A DNA stretch of 58,946 nt. It comes from Chlamydiota bacterium. GTDB taxonomy: Bacteria > Chlamydiota > Chlamydiia > Chlamydiales > Simkaniaceae. Each line of letters opens with the position of its first letter. The first letter of the stretch is position 1. The notes beneath the pieces are model-generated. The model was not told the DNA's origin. It saw only the letters and a program-made list of their open reading frames with translations, and ran no database searches. The position numbers and the translations under genes are program-made. Shown one piece after another: positions 1 to 9,777 of the stretch. The stretch spans positions 1-58,946 of the forward strand of contig JAJFMH010000081.1 of NCBI GenBank assembly GCA_021772245.1, given 5' to 3'.

Positions 1-523
<523 letters not shown>

Positions 524-2413
524 ATGGCAGCATCCAGCACCCTCGGAAATCCAATTACCAAATGCCCGCTCAGAGAAAATCCAGAGTTGTATAGCAGATC
601 TAATGTAATAAATACTGATGAAATTTCTAATACTGATGAAATTTCTAATCTTGCTACACAAGTTTATCAAATAGTCCAAGAGGCGCAAAAGGAGGATGGA
701 TCAGAAAGAGATTCTACGCTCGTTGAATCAAAGCTTAAGGATAAACTTCTGAAAACTTTACCCTTAGAAAATTTGGATTTTACCTCAGAAGAACACTCTA
801 CATTTTTGAAAAAAATTTTTGAAGTAGTATTCATATTAGCTGAACAATCAGATGAAGGAAATCAATCTGAATTTAACGGAATCAACTTACTTCATCGAAC
901 AACAATGCGTAATCTTGAACATCCTTCCCTTAATGTAATTTACCAGGCAATTCTTGAATATAAAGCTAATTTGGCATGGAAAAACACAGAAGCATGCGCA
1001 ATTCAAAACTGGTTAACTACTGCTCATCCCAATCCTTTCTTTTCGCGGATGTTTTTTGCTTATGAAGCTAAATTTAAGAAGATTCATATTAAGAGATTTG
1101 ATGATCCTCGAACATACGAACAAATTATGAATCTTGTATTTAAAATAGTACCAAGTTTCAATATTAACATCGATTTTGAACCAAATAATGAGAAAACAAC
1201 AAACAACGAATGCACTGAAACTATTTATGAGATAATAAAAAAAATCCCCCCTCAAAACTCAGATGATCCAGACCTGCTTCTTGATCTTTTTAGAGCGTTT
1301 CATGATAGTTTTAGTGTATGCCTAAGATATAATATAAATAATGAAACCGCTTCTGAGATAAAAAAAATTTTCCGGGATGCACTTACGAGGCTACAAAACG
1401 AAAAACCAAGCGAATTTCAATCTACAATTTATCTACTTTATAAGACATTGGCTTTTAACCATGAAAATACACCTCTTTTTAGACACCTGCAGGATGTGAT
1501 AATAGACTTTCTAGTTGAATCAGCTTGGAAAAATTCAGAAATATATCCATTCTGGGTTTGGTCAACTAAAGCTTCAACACTTTCAAATAAAGTTGAAGTA
1601 TTGAAATTAACTACGGAAGCTAAGGAACAATTCTATGAAACCGAAAGGGACATGTTAGAAATTCTCTTTGTATATCAATTTGCAATTGATATTTTAAATA
1701 GATATAAAACTTCTTCAGAAAAATTTAACCTTCTACCCTTTCAGCCTATTTTCATTGAACATCAATACCCCAATTTTGAGAAAGTAGAGTCAAACTTACA
1801 GTTAGCAGAAAAACTAGCGAAAAAAACAGAATTTTTTCTAGCGGAAAATCTAACAGAACTAAAGAACTTCCTCAAAGACATAGTTGCACCCATCTTGGGA
1901 GATAGTTACTCTAAAAATATGTGGTCAATATATGTAACGACGTCTCTAACTAAAGAACAAACGTCTCTAACTGAAGAACAATTGAATATTCTTCTTGCAT
2001 ATGATAAAAACACAGATACATTCCAAGAGTTAAAAAGTAAGATCCAAAATGATATAAAAACGGCAGCTATAGAAAGGCTCAAACAAACCTTTGATGATAT
2101 TGACCCTAATGGTCTGAGTGATAATGAAAATACAAAAAAGTTTATTACTCATTGTTTACTAGACTATGCTAAAGATTTATACGCCCTAGAATGGTTAAAA
2201 GCACAAGACATCTGTGATACAGATAAACAAATTCTGACTTTTATGAAAAACATACAAAGTAGAGCAGCTAAATTATATTACCCTCAAACCCTTGATCCTG
2301 TAATACCATTTATTGATAGTGAGGAGATTGACTTGAGTAATTTGATTAAATATATTTTAGTTTTTAATCATTCTGCAATGTATACTGAAGAATTGTATTT
2401 CTTAGACAAGTAA
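524..2413 (+). CDS. unknown large alpha-helical protein (629 aa)
   Basis: I do not recognise the family. The protein is long, polar and predicted largely helical, with no signal peptide and no clear membrane segment. Near residue 30 a seven-residue unit (NTDEISN) is directly repeated, and near residue 470 a SLTKEQT/SLTEEQ pair is repeated, both suggesting recent small duplications. Asn, Lys and Glu are abundant, as in many chlamydial effector-like proteins, but no catalytic motif is visible. It lies beside an IS30 fragment and is convergent with clpB. A secreted effector is possible but only an inference. Confidence 0.6.
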   Translation: MAASSTLGNPITKCPLRENPELYSRSNVINTDEISNTDEISNLATQVYQIVQEAQKEDGSERDSTLVESKLKDKLLKTLPLENLDFTSEEHSTFLKKIFEVVFILAEQSDEGNQSEFNGINLLHRTTMRNLEHPSLNVIYQAILEYKANLAWKNTEACAIQNWLTTAHPNPFFSRMFFAYEAKFKKIHIKRFDDPRTYEQIMNLVFKIVPSFNINIDFEPNNEKTTNNECTETIYEIIKKIPPQNSDDPDLLLDLFRAFHDSFSVCLRYNINNETASEIKKIFRDALTRLQNEKPSEFQSTIYLLYKTLAFNHENTPLFRHLQDVIIDFLVESAWKNSEIYPFWVWSTKASTLSNKVEVLKLTTEAKEQFYETERDMLEILFVYQFAIDILNRYKTSSEKFNLLPFQPIFIEHQYPNFEKVESNLQLAEKLAKKTEFFLAENLTELKNFLKDIVAPILGDSYSKNMWSIYVTTSLTKEQTSLTEEQLNILLAYDKNTDTFQELKSKIQNDIKTAAIERLKQTFDDIDPNGLSDNENTKKFITHCLLDYAKDLYALEWLKAQDICDTDKQILTFMKNIQSRAAKLYYPQTLDPVIPFIDSEEIDLSNLIKYILVFNHSAMYTEELYFLDK

Positions 2414-2523
2414 GATATCAGTCCTAACGGGCAAAACTGCCCCAGATTTTGTTAGACTTACCCCATCTATTTCTATTACACCAGTAAATTTTTCTGACTC
2501 AAAACTCTTCTCACCCCAACTCA

Positions 2524-5091
2524 TCATAATAACCGATACGAAATAGAATCTCCTTCTACAAGTAGTTCTATTTTTGATCCTTCCTGGATTTGCCCCTGAA
2601 TCAAGGCTTTTGAGAGCATATTTACAACTAGGTGTTGTACTAGCCTCTTTAACGGCCTTGCCCCAAAGACTTTGTCATACCCTTTTTCAGATAGATACGC
2701 AGCAACACTTGGTTGATATGAAAGAGTAATCTTCTTATCCAGTAGCCGTTTAGAAACAATATCAAGTTGAATCTCAGTAATTTTTTGCACATCCTTTTTC
2801 TTGAGCGGCATAAAGGGCAATATTTCATCCAGCCTATTGATAAACTCGGGCCTGAAATGCTTCCCGATAATAGGTTCGATTAAAGAGAGCATCTCTTCTT
2901 TACTTTGAAGGCTTTCTTCCTGAAGACCTTCTAATAAAAGCTGAGATCCCAAATTGGATGTCATTATAAAAAGGGCATTTTTACAGTTGACTTGTCGCCC
3001 TTTGTTATCTGTGATATGACCATCATCGAAAACTTGCAACAAAATATTAAACACATCTGGATGCGCTTTTTCAATTTCATCTAATAATACTACGCTGTAT
3101 GGAGATCGTCGAAGTGCGTCTGTAAGCCCCCCTCCTTCATCATATCCCACATATCCAGGAGGCGCTCCAATTAATTTCGAGACCGAGTGTTTCTCCATAT
3201 ATTCAGACATATCCAATCGAATAATAGCATCTTCTTTATCGAAGAGCTCAAAGGCAAGCGCTTTGGTAAGTTCCGTTTTTCCAACACCAGTTGGCCCCAC
3301 AAATAGAAAGGCACCAATAGGTCTTTTGGGGTCTGAGAGCCCAGCTCTTGATCTTCGAATAGCATCACAAACAGCTGTTACAGCAAAGCCTTGCCCAACT
3401 ACTTTTTTTTGCAAAATCACTTCTAAACTCATCAATCGATCTTTTTCAGTTTCAAGCATCTTCGATACGGGAATCTTCGACCACTTAGCAACAACCTCTG
3501 CAATAAGGTGTTCATCAACCTCTTCTTTAAGAAGCCTGTTTTCCTTCGCATTTAGACTCTTTTGAGCTTCTTCAATCTCTTTTTCCATTTGCGGAATCAG
3601 GTCATAGCGCAGCTTGGCAACTTTTTCATATTGAAGTGCCCGCTCTGCTTCTTCTTCTTGAAAACGTAGTGACTCTAAACGTTCTTTCTTGGTTTTAACA
3701 GAGTCAATAAGCTTTTTTTCTTTCTCCCACTCCGCTTTTAATGCGCTAAGCTCTTCTCGAGTGCTTGCAATTTGTTTCTCCAGCTCAGGAGAAACTTTCT
3801 CTCCTTTTTTGACCCCTCCCTTCTGCACGAGTAAAGAACCAAGCTCTCTTTCTTTTTTATCAATGGGGAGAGGAAGGCTTCCCATCTGGGTTTTGATCAA
3901 ACTTGCGGCTTCATCAATTAAATCAATTGCCTTATCAGGCAAAAATCGATCTGCGATATATCTTTGAGAAAGGTAAACAGCTTCTTCAATCGCTTTATCA
4001 GTAATCTGTACGCCGTGAAAAGTCTCATACTTTTCTTTTAACCCTCTTAAAATCGTAATCGCATCGAGTGTGTTTGGCTCTTCTACTGTTACAGGTTGGA
4101 ATCTTCGCTCTAAGGCAGCATCTTTTTCGATGTATTTTTTATATTCGGCAATTGTAGTCGCGCCGATGCAATGCAACGTCCCTCTTGCTAAAGCAGGCTT
4201 TAGCAAGTTCGCAGCGTCCATTGCACCATCTGTTGCGCCAGCGCCAACTAAAGTATGCACCTCATCGATAAAGAGAAGAATCTTCCCTTCTGCTTTTTCT
4301 ACTTCTTTTAAAATTCCCTTGAGTCTTTCCTCAAACTCTCCGCGATATTTAGTGCCCGCTATCAAGCTACCCATATCAAGTGTAAAAAGTTCTTTACCTT
4401 GGAGGGCGTCAGGAACATCTCTTTGGAAGATACGGATAGCAAGGCCTTCTGCAATCGCAGTTTTTCCAACTCCTGGATCACCGATTAAAAGAGGATTATT
4501 TTTTGTTCTACGACTAAGTATTTGGATTGTTCTGCGAATTTCTTCTTCTCGGCCAATAACAGGATCTAACTTACCCAATTTTGCAAGGCCTGTTAAACTT
4601 TTACAGTATTTCTCTAAAGCTTTTAGGCCACTTTCACTGCTTGCATTTTCCATTTTTTCTCCTCCGCGAGATTCCTTTACCTTAGCTATAAAATCACTTT
4701 TAGATATTTGTTTGATGAAATTCCAAACGGGCTCTTGCTTTTGCTCATAAAAAGCTAGAAGTATATGGTCAGATGCAATGAAGTCATCTTTCCATTCACC
4801 TGCATACTTTTTAGCAAGTTGCAAAAGAGATTGCAGCTCTTTTGCAACTTGTGGATCACTCCCAGGACCTTCAAATGAGGGCATCGAACTTAAAGATGTT
4901 TGCAGGCTTTTGCTAAGCGCCTGCAGATCGATATTAAAGCTTCGAAGAAGTGATCCAAAAAGGCCATCTTGATCTAATAGGAAAGCTTGCAACAAATGCT
5001 CTGGCTTAATTTGCGTATGTTTATACTCAGTTGCAATTCGAACAGCTTCTTCAAGAGCTTTCTGCACTTGATCTGTAAAAGAATATTCCAT
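2524..5091 (-). CDS. clpB: ATP-dependent chaperone ClpB
   Basis: This is a hexameric AAA+ disaggregase that rescues aggregated proteins together with DnaK in the cytoplasm. The 855 aa match the usual ClpB length. A Clp N-domain (about 1-150) is followed by NBD1 with Walker A GDPGVGKTA at 204-212 and Walker B LLFIDEVH, a coiled-coil middle domain of about 120 residues rich in Glu and Lys, and NBD2 with GPTGVGKTE near residue 600 and the sensor region GARPLKR near the C-terminus. No ClpP-binding tripeptide loop is apparent, which fits ClpB rather than ClpA/C. An AGGAGG ribosome binding site precedes the ATG at 5091. It appears to be a single-gene unit. Confidence 0.97.
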   Translation of the reverse strand: MEYSFTDQVQKALEEAVRIATEYKHTQIKPEHLLQAFLLDQDGLFGSLLRSFNIDLQALSKSLQTSLSSMPSFEGPGSDPQVAKELQSLLQLAKKYAGEWKDDFIASDHILLAFYEQKQEPVWNFIKQISKSDFIAKVKESRGGEKMENASSESGLKALEKYCKSLTGLAKLGKLDPVIGREEEIRRTIQILSRRTKNNPLLIGDPGVGKTAIAEGLAIRIFQRDVPDALQGKELFTLDMGSLIAGTKYRGEFEERLKGILKEVEKAEGKILLFIDEVHTLVGAGATDGAMDAANLLKPALARGTLHCIGATTIAEYKKYIEKDAALERRFQPVTVEEPNTLDAITILRGLKEKYETFHGVQITDKAIEEAVYLSQRYIADRFLPDKAIDLIDEAASLIKTQMGSLPLPIDKKERELGSLLVQKGGVKKGEKVSPELEKQIASTREELSALKAEWEKEKKLIDSVKTKKERLESLRFQEEEAERALQYEKVAKLRYDLIPQMEKEIEEAQKSLNAKENRLLKEEVDEHLIAEVVAKWSKIPVSKMLETEKDRLMSLEVILQKKVVGQGFAVTAVCDAIRRSRAGLSDPKRPIGAFLFVGPTGVGKTELTKALAFELFDKEDAIIRLDMSEYMEKHSVSKLIGAPPGYVGYDEGGGLTDALRRSPYSVVLLDEIEKAHPDVFNILLQVFDDGHITDNKGRQVNCKNALFIMTSNLGSQLLLEGLQEESLQSKEEMLSLIEPIIGKHFRPEFINRLDEILPFMPLKKKDVQKITEIQLDIVSKRLLDKKITLSYQPSVAAYLSEKGYDKVFGARPLKRLVQHLVVNMLSKALIQGQIQEGSKIELLVEGDSISYRLL

Positions 5092-5167
5092 GATTACCTC
5101 CTACAAAATACACGAATTAAACAATGCTGATTATAGGAAAAAAATCAGTTTTTTTGGATAAAAAAAA

Positions 5168-5608
5168 CTACTTAATACTTATATAAATTTGAAACGGTTG
5201 ATTGGGAGATTGGAAGTTTTTGCTATACACTTCAAAATCGGAATTAAAGCTTCTTGGAAGGTCTGCCGCCCAAATTTCTTGCCATTTAGTAATCAGTGAT
5301 GCTGGGAACTCGCCCTCTACATCGAATTTTGCATACATTGATGCTGGAATCTTTTTTATAACCATTCCAGGCAGAGGTTTTGTGCCTTCTTTAACTTTGC
5401 ATCCAATACAAAAAGTAAACTCACCCATATGATCTGACTCATATTGAGTATATAGGCCATAAATATCATCGGAAATTTTATTTGGGATTTTATGTTCGTA
5501 GTCCTCTTTAAAAAAGGTATCTCACATCCCTGAAAAATCTTCTTTGGCATTGCTTGTTCGAATTTCAATGCCCATCAGCTCAAAGGATTCGTTTTTAATT
5601 TTATTCAC
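5168..5608 (-). pseudogene. GyrI-like effector-binding protein with an in-frame TGA
   Basis: The C-terminal part reads as a GyrI-like/AraC effector-binding domain (YTQYESDHMGEFTF, then a conserved beta-sheet core). In the same frame the reading extends upstream to a GTG at 5608 preceded by GGAG, but codon 29 (5522-5524) is TGA. The family typically has a tryptophan at this position in a W-x-x-FF context, so TGG to TGA is the simplest explanation. The gene starts just after the stop of the zinc-ribbon protein, so the two probably form an operon. Restart at the ATG at 5428 would give an 86-aa protein lacking part of the fold. Confidence 0.6.
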
Positions 5609-5610
5609 AT

Positions 5611-5970
5611 CTACTCCGTTATCTGATCAAAATTAGTAGCAAGTTCTGCTTTTTCTTTGCAGTCTACAAACCAGTGTAGGAAGCCACAGCTGTTGCACTG
5701 AAAACATCTTGCACTTTGATTCCAAAATTGAGTTCTAAAAATAAACGTGATCCAAGAAGTTGTAACCAAACCTTCTCGCTTGCTAAATCTATCGTGGCCG
5801 CAATGACTACATTTGAGAACATTTTCTTTGATTGTTACCTTTGCACCAACTCCACCACACCAGGTCTTTCCAACCTGACTTCTTTTTTTTATAAATGTAA
5901 TTATAAAACCTACAATTACAAATCCCCAAAATAAAATTGCTGCGATAGCACTACCTGCATTTTGATCCAT
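5611..5970 (-). CDS. small membrane protein with zinc-ribbon-like cysteines
   Basis: This 119-aa protein has one N-terminal hydrophobic helix (about residues 8-27) followed by two Cys pairs, CSHCGH near residue 54 and CFQCNSC near residue 90, suggesting a zinc ribbon on the cytoplasmic side. No enzyme motif is visible. Its stop codon TAG overlaps the ribosome binding site of the GyrI-like gene, so the two are probably translated from one mRNA. Its function is unknown. Confidence 0.6.
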   Translation of the reverse strand: MDQNAGSAIAAILFWGFVIVGFIITFIKKRSQVGKTWCGGVGAKVTIKENVLKCSHCGHDRFSKREGLVTTSWITFIFRTQFWNQSARCFQCNSCGFLHWFVDCKEKAELATNFDQITE

Positions 5971-6016
5971 GAAATATTCCTAAGTTTGAGTATATCCCCA
6001 ATAATTTTAGAGTAGA

Positions 6017-6232
6017 TTGATTTATAAAGAAAGTTCTTATACACGAGTTATCTCTAACCTTGAAGCAGAAACGCTCTTAAAAAGTTTAGGCTTCGAAGTG
6101 ATTCCATGTGGTTCCCATCATGTATTTAGAAAAAAAGGTTATCACAAAAATGTTTCTATAAAAAAAAGGTCGCAGCTATTGCCATATCAATTGTGAGATA
6201 TAAAAGAGGTTCTAAGAGATCATGGTTACTAA
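6017..6232 (+). pseudogene. hicA: HicA-family toxin with an in-frame TGA
   Basis: HicA toxins are small double-stranded-RNA-binding-fold ribonucleases. From a possible TTG start at 6017 the frame reads LLKSLGFEV, then the hallmark GSHHVFRKKGYHKNV with the conserved His, then RSQLLPYQL, a TGA at 6194-6196, and then DIKEVLRDHGY with a TAA at 6230-6232. In relatives the TGA position is normally Arg, so CGA to TGA is likely. The last 11 bases overlap hicB, as is usual for hicAB. The toxin would lose its last dozen residues and is probably weakened or dead. Confidence 0.65.
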
Positions 6233-6629
6233 AAAAAATCTAAGTTATTATCTTAATCTCAATTGGAGCTATACCATTGAGCAGGAATCCTTTAATAGAA
6301 AAAAGTACTTCATTATTCGCGTGAATGAATTACCAGGTGTCTGTACAGATGCAGAGACGATTGACGAAGGGATGCAGCTAATACAAGAAGCGATCAAAGC
6401 CTCTATTAAACTATATTTAAAACAAAAAGATCCTATTCCAGAACCAATTGACAAAAAGAAGTTTAAAGGAAATATCACTTATAGAACTACGGCAGAGAGG
6501 CATTATTTACTAAGTAAAATAGCAATTGAGAAACATAGCTCGCTTAGCAAAACGCTTGACATGCTTGTAGATAATGGATTGGAAAAATATGGTTTCTCAT
6601 CTGATACGAGAAAATCCGTACCATCCTAG
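6222..6629 (+). CDS. hicB: HicB-family antitoxin
   Basis: This is the antitoxin partner of HicA and is expected to bind the toxin and repress the operon. The N-terminal half (about residues 25-70) has the HicB RNase-H-like pattern, with FIIRVNELPGVCTDAET followed by a helix of the type GMQLIQEAIKASI. The C-terminal 50 residues form helices that could be the DNA-binding part. The start ATG lies inside the 3' end of hicA, giving translational coupling. The antitoxin is intact although the toxin is broken, a common stage in decay of such modules. The stop overlaps the end of the convergent gene by four bases. Confidence 0.75.
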   Translation: MVTKKNLSYYLNLNWSYTIEQESFNRKKYFIIRVNELPGVCTDAETIDEGMQLIQEAIKASIKLYLKQKDPIPEPIDKKKFKGNITYRTTAERHYLLSKIAIEKHSSLSKTLDMLVDNGLEKYGFSSDTRKSVPS

Positions 6630-7354
6630 GTTGCAATACCGTTAAAAAGAAAAATAGCGGTATCTACAAGTAGATAGACTCCAAGACCCATAAAAAGAAC
6701 AGCCATTGCTCTTCCCCCCCACTTATCTACAAAGTCTTTTGTAATGATAAGTAGATGCTCACTTTTTCGTCGAAGAATCAGGTAAATGACAAAAAGAACA
6801 AGAAGGGGTGAAATATATAGTACATTATACCACCAAATGGCGGATAGAATTTCAAACAACTCTAAATCTTCTTTGAGCATCTGATCAATCGCTGCTAAAT
6901 AAGGAAATACAGTTGGAAGATTTGCGATTGTTATCAACGTCCCTAAAAAAAATGTTCCCATCGGTTTTAGAGAGAAAGGCTTTTTTTCATGATGAACTTT
7001 TCGTCTTTCCTTATGAAATGTATAGAGCCCAAATCCTATGAGTATTAATCCAATAATACTTCCAAAAATATAGTCAATCAGTTGTGGGTTTCTAAAAAAG
7101 TCATCTACAAAGTCATACAGAAAAAAAGCAATGCATGTGCCAATGATAAAATAAGTGACATAGATCCCAATCAGAAATGTACATACGCGAAGCACGGGTT
7201 TAGGCGTCCCAAGAAGGTAAATATGCGTTGCAATGTTCAAAGGGTTTGCAGAATCGATAAGCGCGGCTACTGAAATAAATAAACAAAAACTTAGCATGAA
7301 TAAACCTTTTCCAATATTTCGCACTGTAAAAAAATTAGAGCCAAAAGTCAACAC
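6626..7354 (-). CDS. GAP/LysE-like multi-pass membrane transporter
   Basis: This integral inner-membrane protein has about six hydrophobic helices. The first carries DSANPLN, a pattern typical of GAP/Sap and LysE-like small-molecule exporters. A positively charged loop (HKERRKVHHEKK) follows helix 3, and a second helical half contains LPTVFPYLAAID. The frame opens at 7354, but an internal ATG at 7297 has an AAAGG-type site upstream and would begin directly at the first helix, so the real protein may be about 223 aa. The substrate cannot be predicted. It is transcribed divergently from the efflux operon across an 80-base gap. Confidence 0.7.
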   Translation of the reverse strand: MLTFGSNFFTVRNIGKGLFMLSFCLFISVAALIDSANPLNIATHIYLLGTPKPVLRVCTFLIGIYVTYFIIGTCIAFFLYDFVDDFFRNPQLIDYIFGSIIGLILIGFGLYTFHKERRKVHHEKKPFSLKPMGTFFLGTLITIANLPTVFPYLAAIDQMLKEDLELFEILSAIWWYNVLYISPLLVLFVIYLILRRKSEHLLIITKDFVDKWGGRAMAVLFMGLGVYLLVDTAIFLFNGIAT

Positions 7355-7362
7355 CAGTTTTG

Positions 7363-7386
7363 TAATTAATTAATTGAGTTAATTAA
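7363..7386. promoter_or_regulatory. TTAATTAA repeat in the divergent promoter region
   Basis: The short gap between the exporter gene (left) and the efflux operon (right) contains TAATTAATTAATT, a three-base spacer and TTAATTAA. The unit is self-palindromic, so it could be an operator serving both directions. In such AT-rich DNA it may also be chance. Confidence 0.3.
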
Positions 7387-7434
7387 CACTTTATTGTAAG
7401 AGAAGATTAAATAAGCTTATTTAATTATATTTAT

Positions 7435-9777
7435 ATGAAAAGAATAATTAACATTATTATTCTGTGCGCTTTTTGCAATCTAGCTATAGCCATAGAAAAG
7501 GTAAATTTGGCACTTGTCTATGATGGTGCTCAGTCCCATGACGATATTTTCTATTCCCTTGTTCAAGGTGAAATCAGGGACCTACTTGCCAATGAATTTG
7601 ACATTGCATTTGTGGAATATATTGATAATTGGGACATAAGAGGCGCAAATGCGGCTCTTACAAACGCTCTACAGAGCCCCGATATTGATCTTGTGATCTC
7701 ACTTGGTGTCTTGTCCTCCTACGCAGCGCTCCAGAAAAAAGATATCAATAAGGGGCTAATTATCGGCTACGATGTAAGCATTTTCTTCGCGAAATCACCG
7801 GGAGATATTTCGAAGTTAAATAGCAATATTGCCTATTACAGCGGGCAAAAAAGTATTTTGCATGAACTTAGTGTTTTTAAGGAAGTCACCCATGCAAACA
7901 AGATCGCAATTGTTGGCGACACATCGATGCTCAGTGGACAAGTCCCAAGTATAGAGCACATTATCGAATCAAATCTCCACAAACTTGGCATGGAAGGCGT
8001 CTTTATTCCAGTAACTACGAGTACAGATGTGGTTATAGAAAGCCTAGATTCACTCGATGTCAATGGAGTACTTCTTCTTCCTACCTGGAGACTTAAACCA
8101 GAAGAATTTCAGAAAATGGTAAATCAAATTAACAGCAAAAAACTCCCCTCTTTCTCAATTTCAGGAGAAAACGAAGTAGAGAAAGGAGTTCTTATGACAA
8201 CCATTCCCTACAGCGAGTTGAAACGCGCTGCAAGAAGAGTTGCTTTAAATACGCAAGAGCTTCTCTTAAGCGGAAATACCGAAGAAATCGATATCGATTT
8301 CAAAAGAGGGAAAGAGCTTATTATTAATGAAAAGACAATGGACGCTCTTCAAATTGATCTTCCTTGGAAAATTAGAGATATTGCAAGATTTGTAGATCCT
8401 CCCAATACGTATCAAAATAGTCTAAGTCTCTGGGACGCTACAGAAATTGCTATTGAGCAGAATTTAGACTTAGATGTGGAAAGATGGGTTGTAAAAGCGG
8501 GTAAAGAAGATGTCCTTACAGCGCTATCGAGGCTCCTTCCCCAAATCAATTCTGGGGCAGTTGCCAGAATTATTGATGCAAACTCTGCAAGATTTGCACG
8601 TGGATACGAGCCAGAGCGAGTTATTCGTGGTAAGTTGCGCTTAGATCAATCTGTATATGAAGATGATCTTGTAGCCGGCTACACCATCGAAAAAAACATT
8701 CAACAAGCCCGAGAATATAATAAAGACACAACGCAACTTGATATCATCTTTGATACCACAGTGGCATATCTCCTAGTACTCAAAATCCAAGCAGAAAAAG
8801 AAATTGCTATCGAGAATTTGGATCTTACAAAAGCAAATTTACGAAGGGCGCAAGAACTTGTTAATTCTGGTCATTCAAGACTCTCTGAGGTCTATAGATG
8901 GCAAAGCGCCGAGTCTTCGAATCGAGAAGATCTTCTCACCATTCAAGCAAATCTTGATAACATCGAAACAGAGTTTAATAGGCTTTTAAATAGACCTCTG
9001 AAATCGAGGGTTCTGCTTGATGATATGAGACCCTCGAATTTTAGCTTTTTAACAAGTTTAGAAGACTTCGAAAAGCTTATTTCCTCTCCGTTAAAGATGG
9101 AAAATTTCAAAGGCTTTATGACTTCACTTGCGAATGATCTCTCTCCTGAAATTAAGTCCATTGGAGAAGAGATTAAAGCTCAAGAGAGAAAATTCACCTC
9201 GACAAAACGAGCCTTTTATTTACCCAAGTTTAAAGCCTTTGCAGAAGTTGGAAAAAACTTAGCTAAAAGTGGAGCTGGCGATAGCCCACCACCAGGGCTT
9301 TCAAACTCCAAGTCTCAAAAAGCTGCTGGTATCGAGCTTTTCTATCCCCTATTTACAGGAGGAGAGCGAAAAGCAGCCAAGTATCGAGCCTTTTTTGACC
9401 TGCAAAAGTTAAAAACTGAGAAAGCCTCTCTCACCTTAAAAATTGATGAGAATGTGATTAATTCCATCGATAACCTTAAATCCTCTTTTGATGGAATTTA
9501 TTGGGCAAAAAAAGCAGAGCTTGCAGGCATGCAAAATCTTCGAATTGTTACTGAATCGTATGCACGCGGAGTTGTCTCTATTGTTGACTTAATCGATGCG
9601 CAAAACACTGCTATTACTGCCAAACAAAACCACTCTGATGCGATCTATGATTTTTTAATTGATATGATGTCACTTCAAAGAGCTGTGGGAAGCTTTGTGC
9701 ACTATATGCCAGCAAGTGAGCAATCTATGTTAAAAACGAGTCTCATGCAAAAAGTGTTACATAGGAGCGATTCATGA
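7435..9777 (+). CDS. fusion of ABC-type substrate-binding domain and TolC-like outer-membrane channel
   Basis: This 780-aa protein begins with a signal peptide (about 1-20). Residues 25-320 resemble the ABC_sub_bind family of periplasmic binding proteins (two-lobe fold; LALVYDGAQSHDD, DLVISLGVLSSYAAL, GVLLLPTWRLKPEEF). From about residue 330 to 765 it is an outer-membrane efflux protein of the TolC family, with long coiled helices, a typical NLDLTKANLRRAQELV helix and a second repeat ending in YARGVVSIVDLIDAQN. It likely docks to the downstream fusion protein and RND pump, with the extra domain facing the periplasm. A normal TolC is about 430-500 aa, so the N-terminal addition is striking. 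It overlaps the next gene by four bases (ATGA). Confidence 0.85.
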   Translation: MKRIINIIILCAFCNLAIAIEKVNLALVYDGAQSHDDIFYSLVQGEIRDLLANEFDIAFVEYIDNWDIRGANAALTNALQSPDIDLVISLGVLSSYAALQKKDINKGLIIGYDVSIFFAKSPGDISKLNSNIAYYSGQKSILHELSVFKEVTHANKIAIVGDTSMLSGQVPSIEHIIESNLHKLGMEGVFIPVTTSTDVVIESLDSLDVNGVLLLPTWRLKPEEFQKMVNQINSKKLPSFSISGENEVEKGVLMTTIPYSELKRAARRVALNTQELLLSGNTEEIDIDFKRGKELIINEKTMDALQIDLPWKIRDIARFVDPPNTYQNSLSLWDATEIAIEQNLDLDVERWVVKAGKEDVLTALSRLLPQINSGAVARIIDANSARFARGYEPERVIRGKLRLDQSVYEDDLVAGYTIEKNIQQAREYNKDTTQLDIIFDTTVAYLLVLKIQAEKEIAIENLDLTKANLRRAQELVNSGHSRLSEVYRWQSAESSNREDLLTIQANLDNIETEFNRLLNRPLKSRVLLDDMRPSNFSFLTSLEDFEKLISSPLKMENFKGFMTSLANDLSPEIKSIGEEIKAQERKFTSTKRAFYLPKFKAFAEVGKNLAKSGAGDSPPPGLSNSKSQKAAGIELFYPLFTGGERKAAKYRAFFDLQKLKTEKASLTLKIDENVINSIDNLKSSFDGIYWAKKAELAGMQNLRIVTESYARGVVSIVDLIDAQNTAITAKQNHSDAIYDFLIDMMSLQRAVGSFVHYMPASEQSMLKTSLMQKVLHRSDS

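Noticed and set aside
4070-4750. Long open frame antisense to clpB (226 codons)
   Set aside because: It is the mirror of a well-conserved gene and has no family motif or start signal.
5168-6232. UGA read as an amino acid (genetic-code change)
   Set aside because: Intact genes in the window, such as the RING and GAP genes' neighbours, use all three stops normally, and the two TGA positions expect different residues (Trp and Arg), so decay is simpler.
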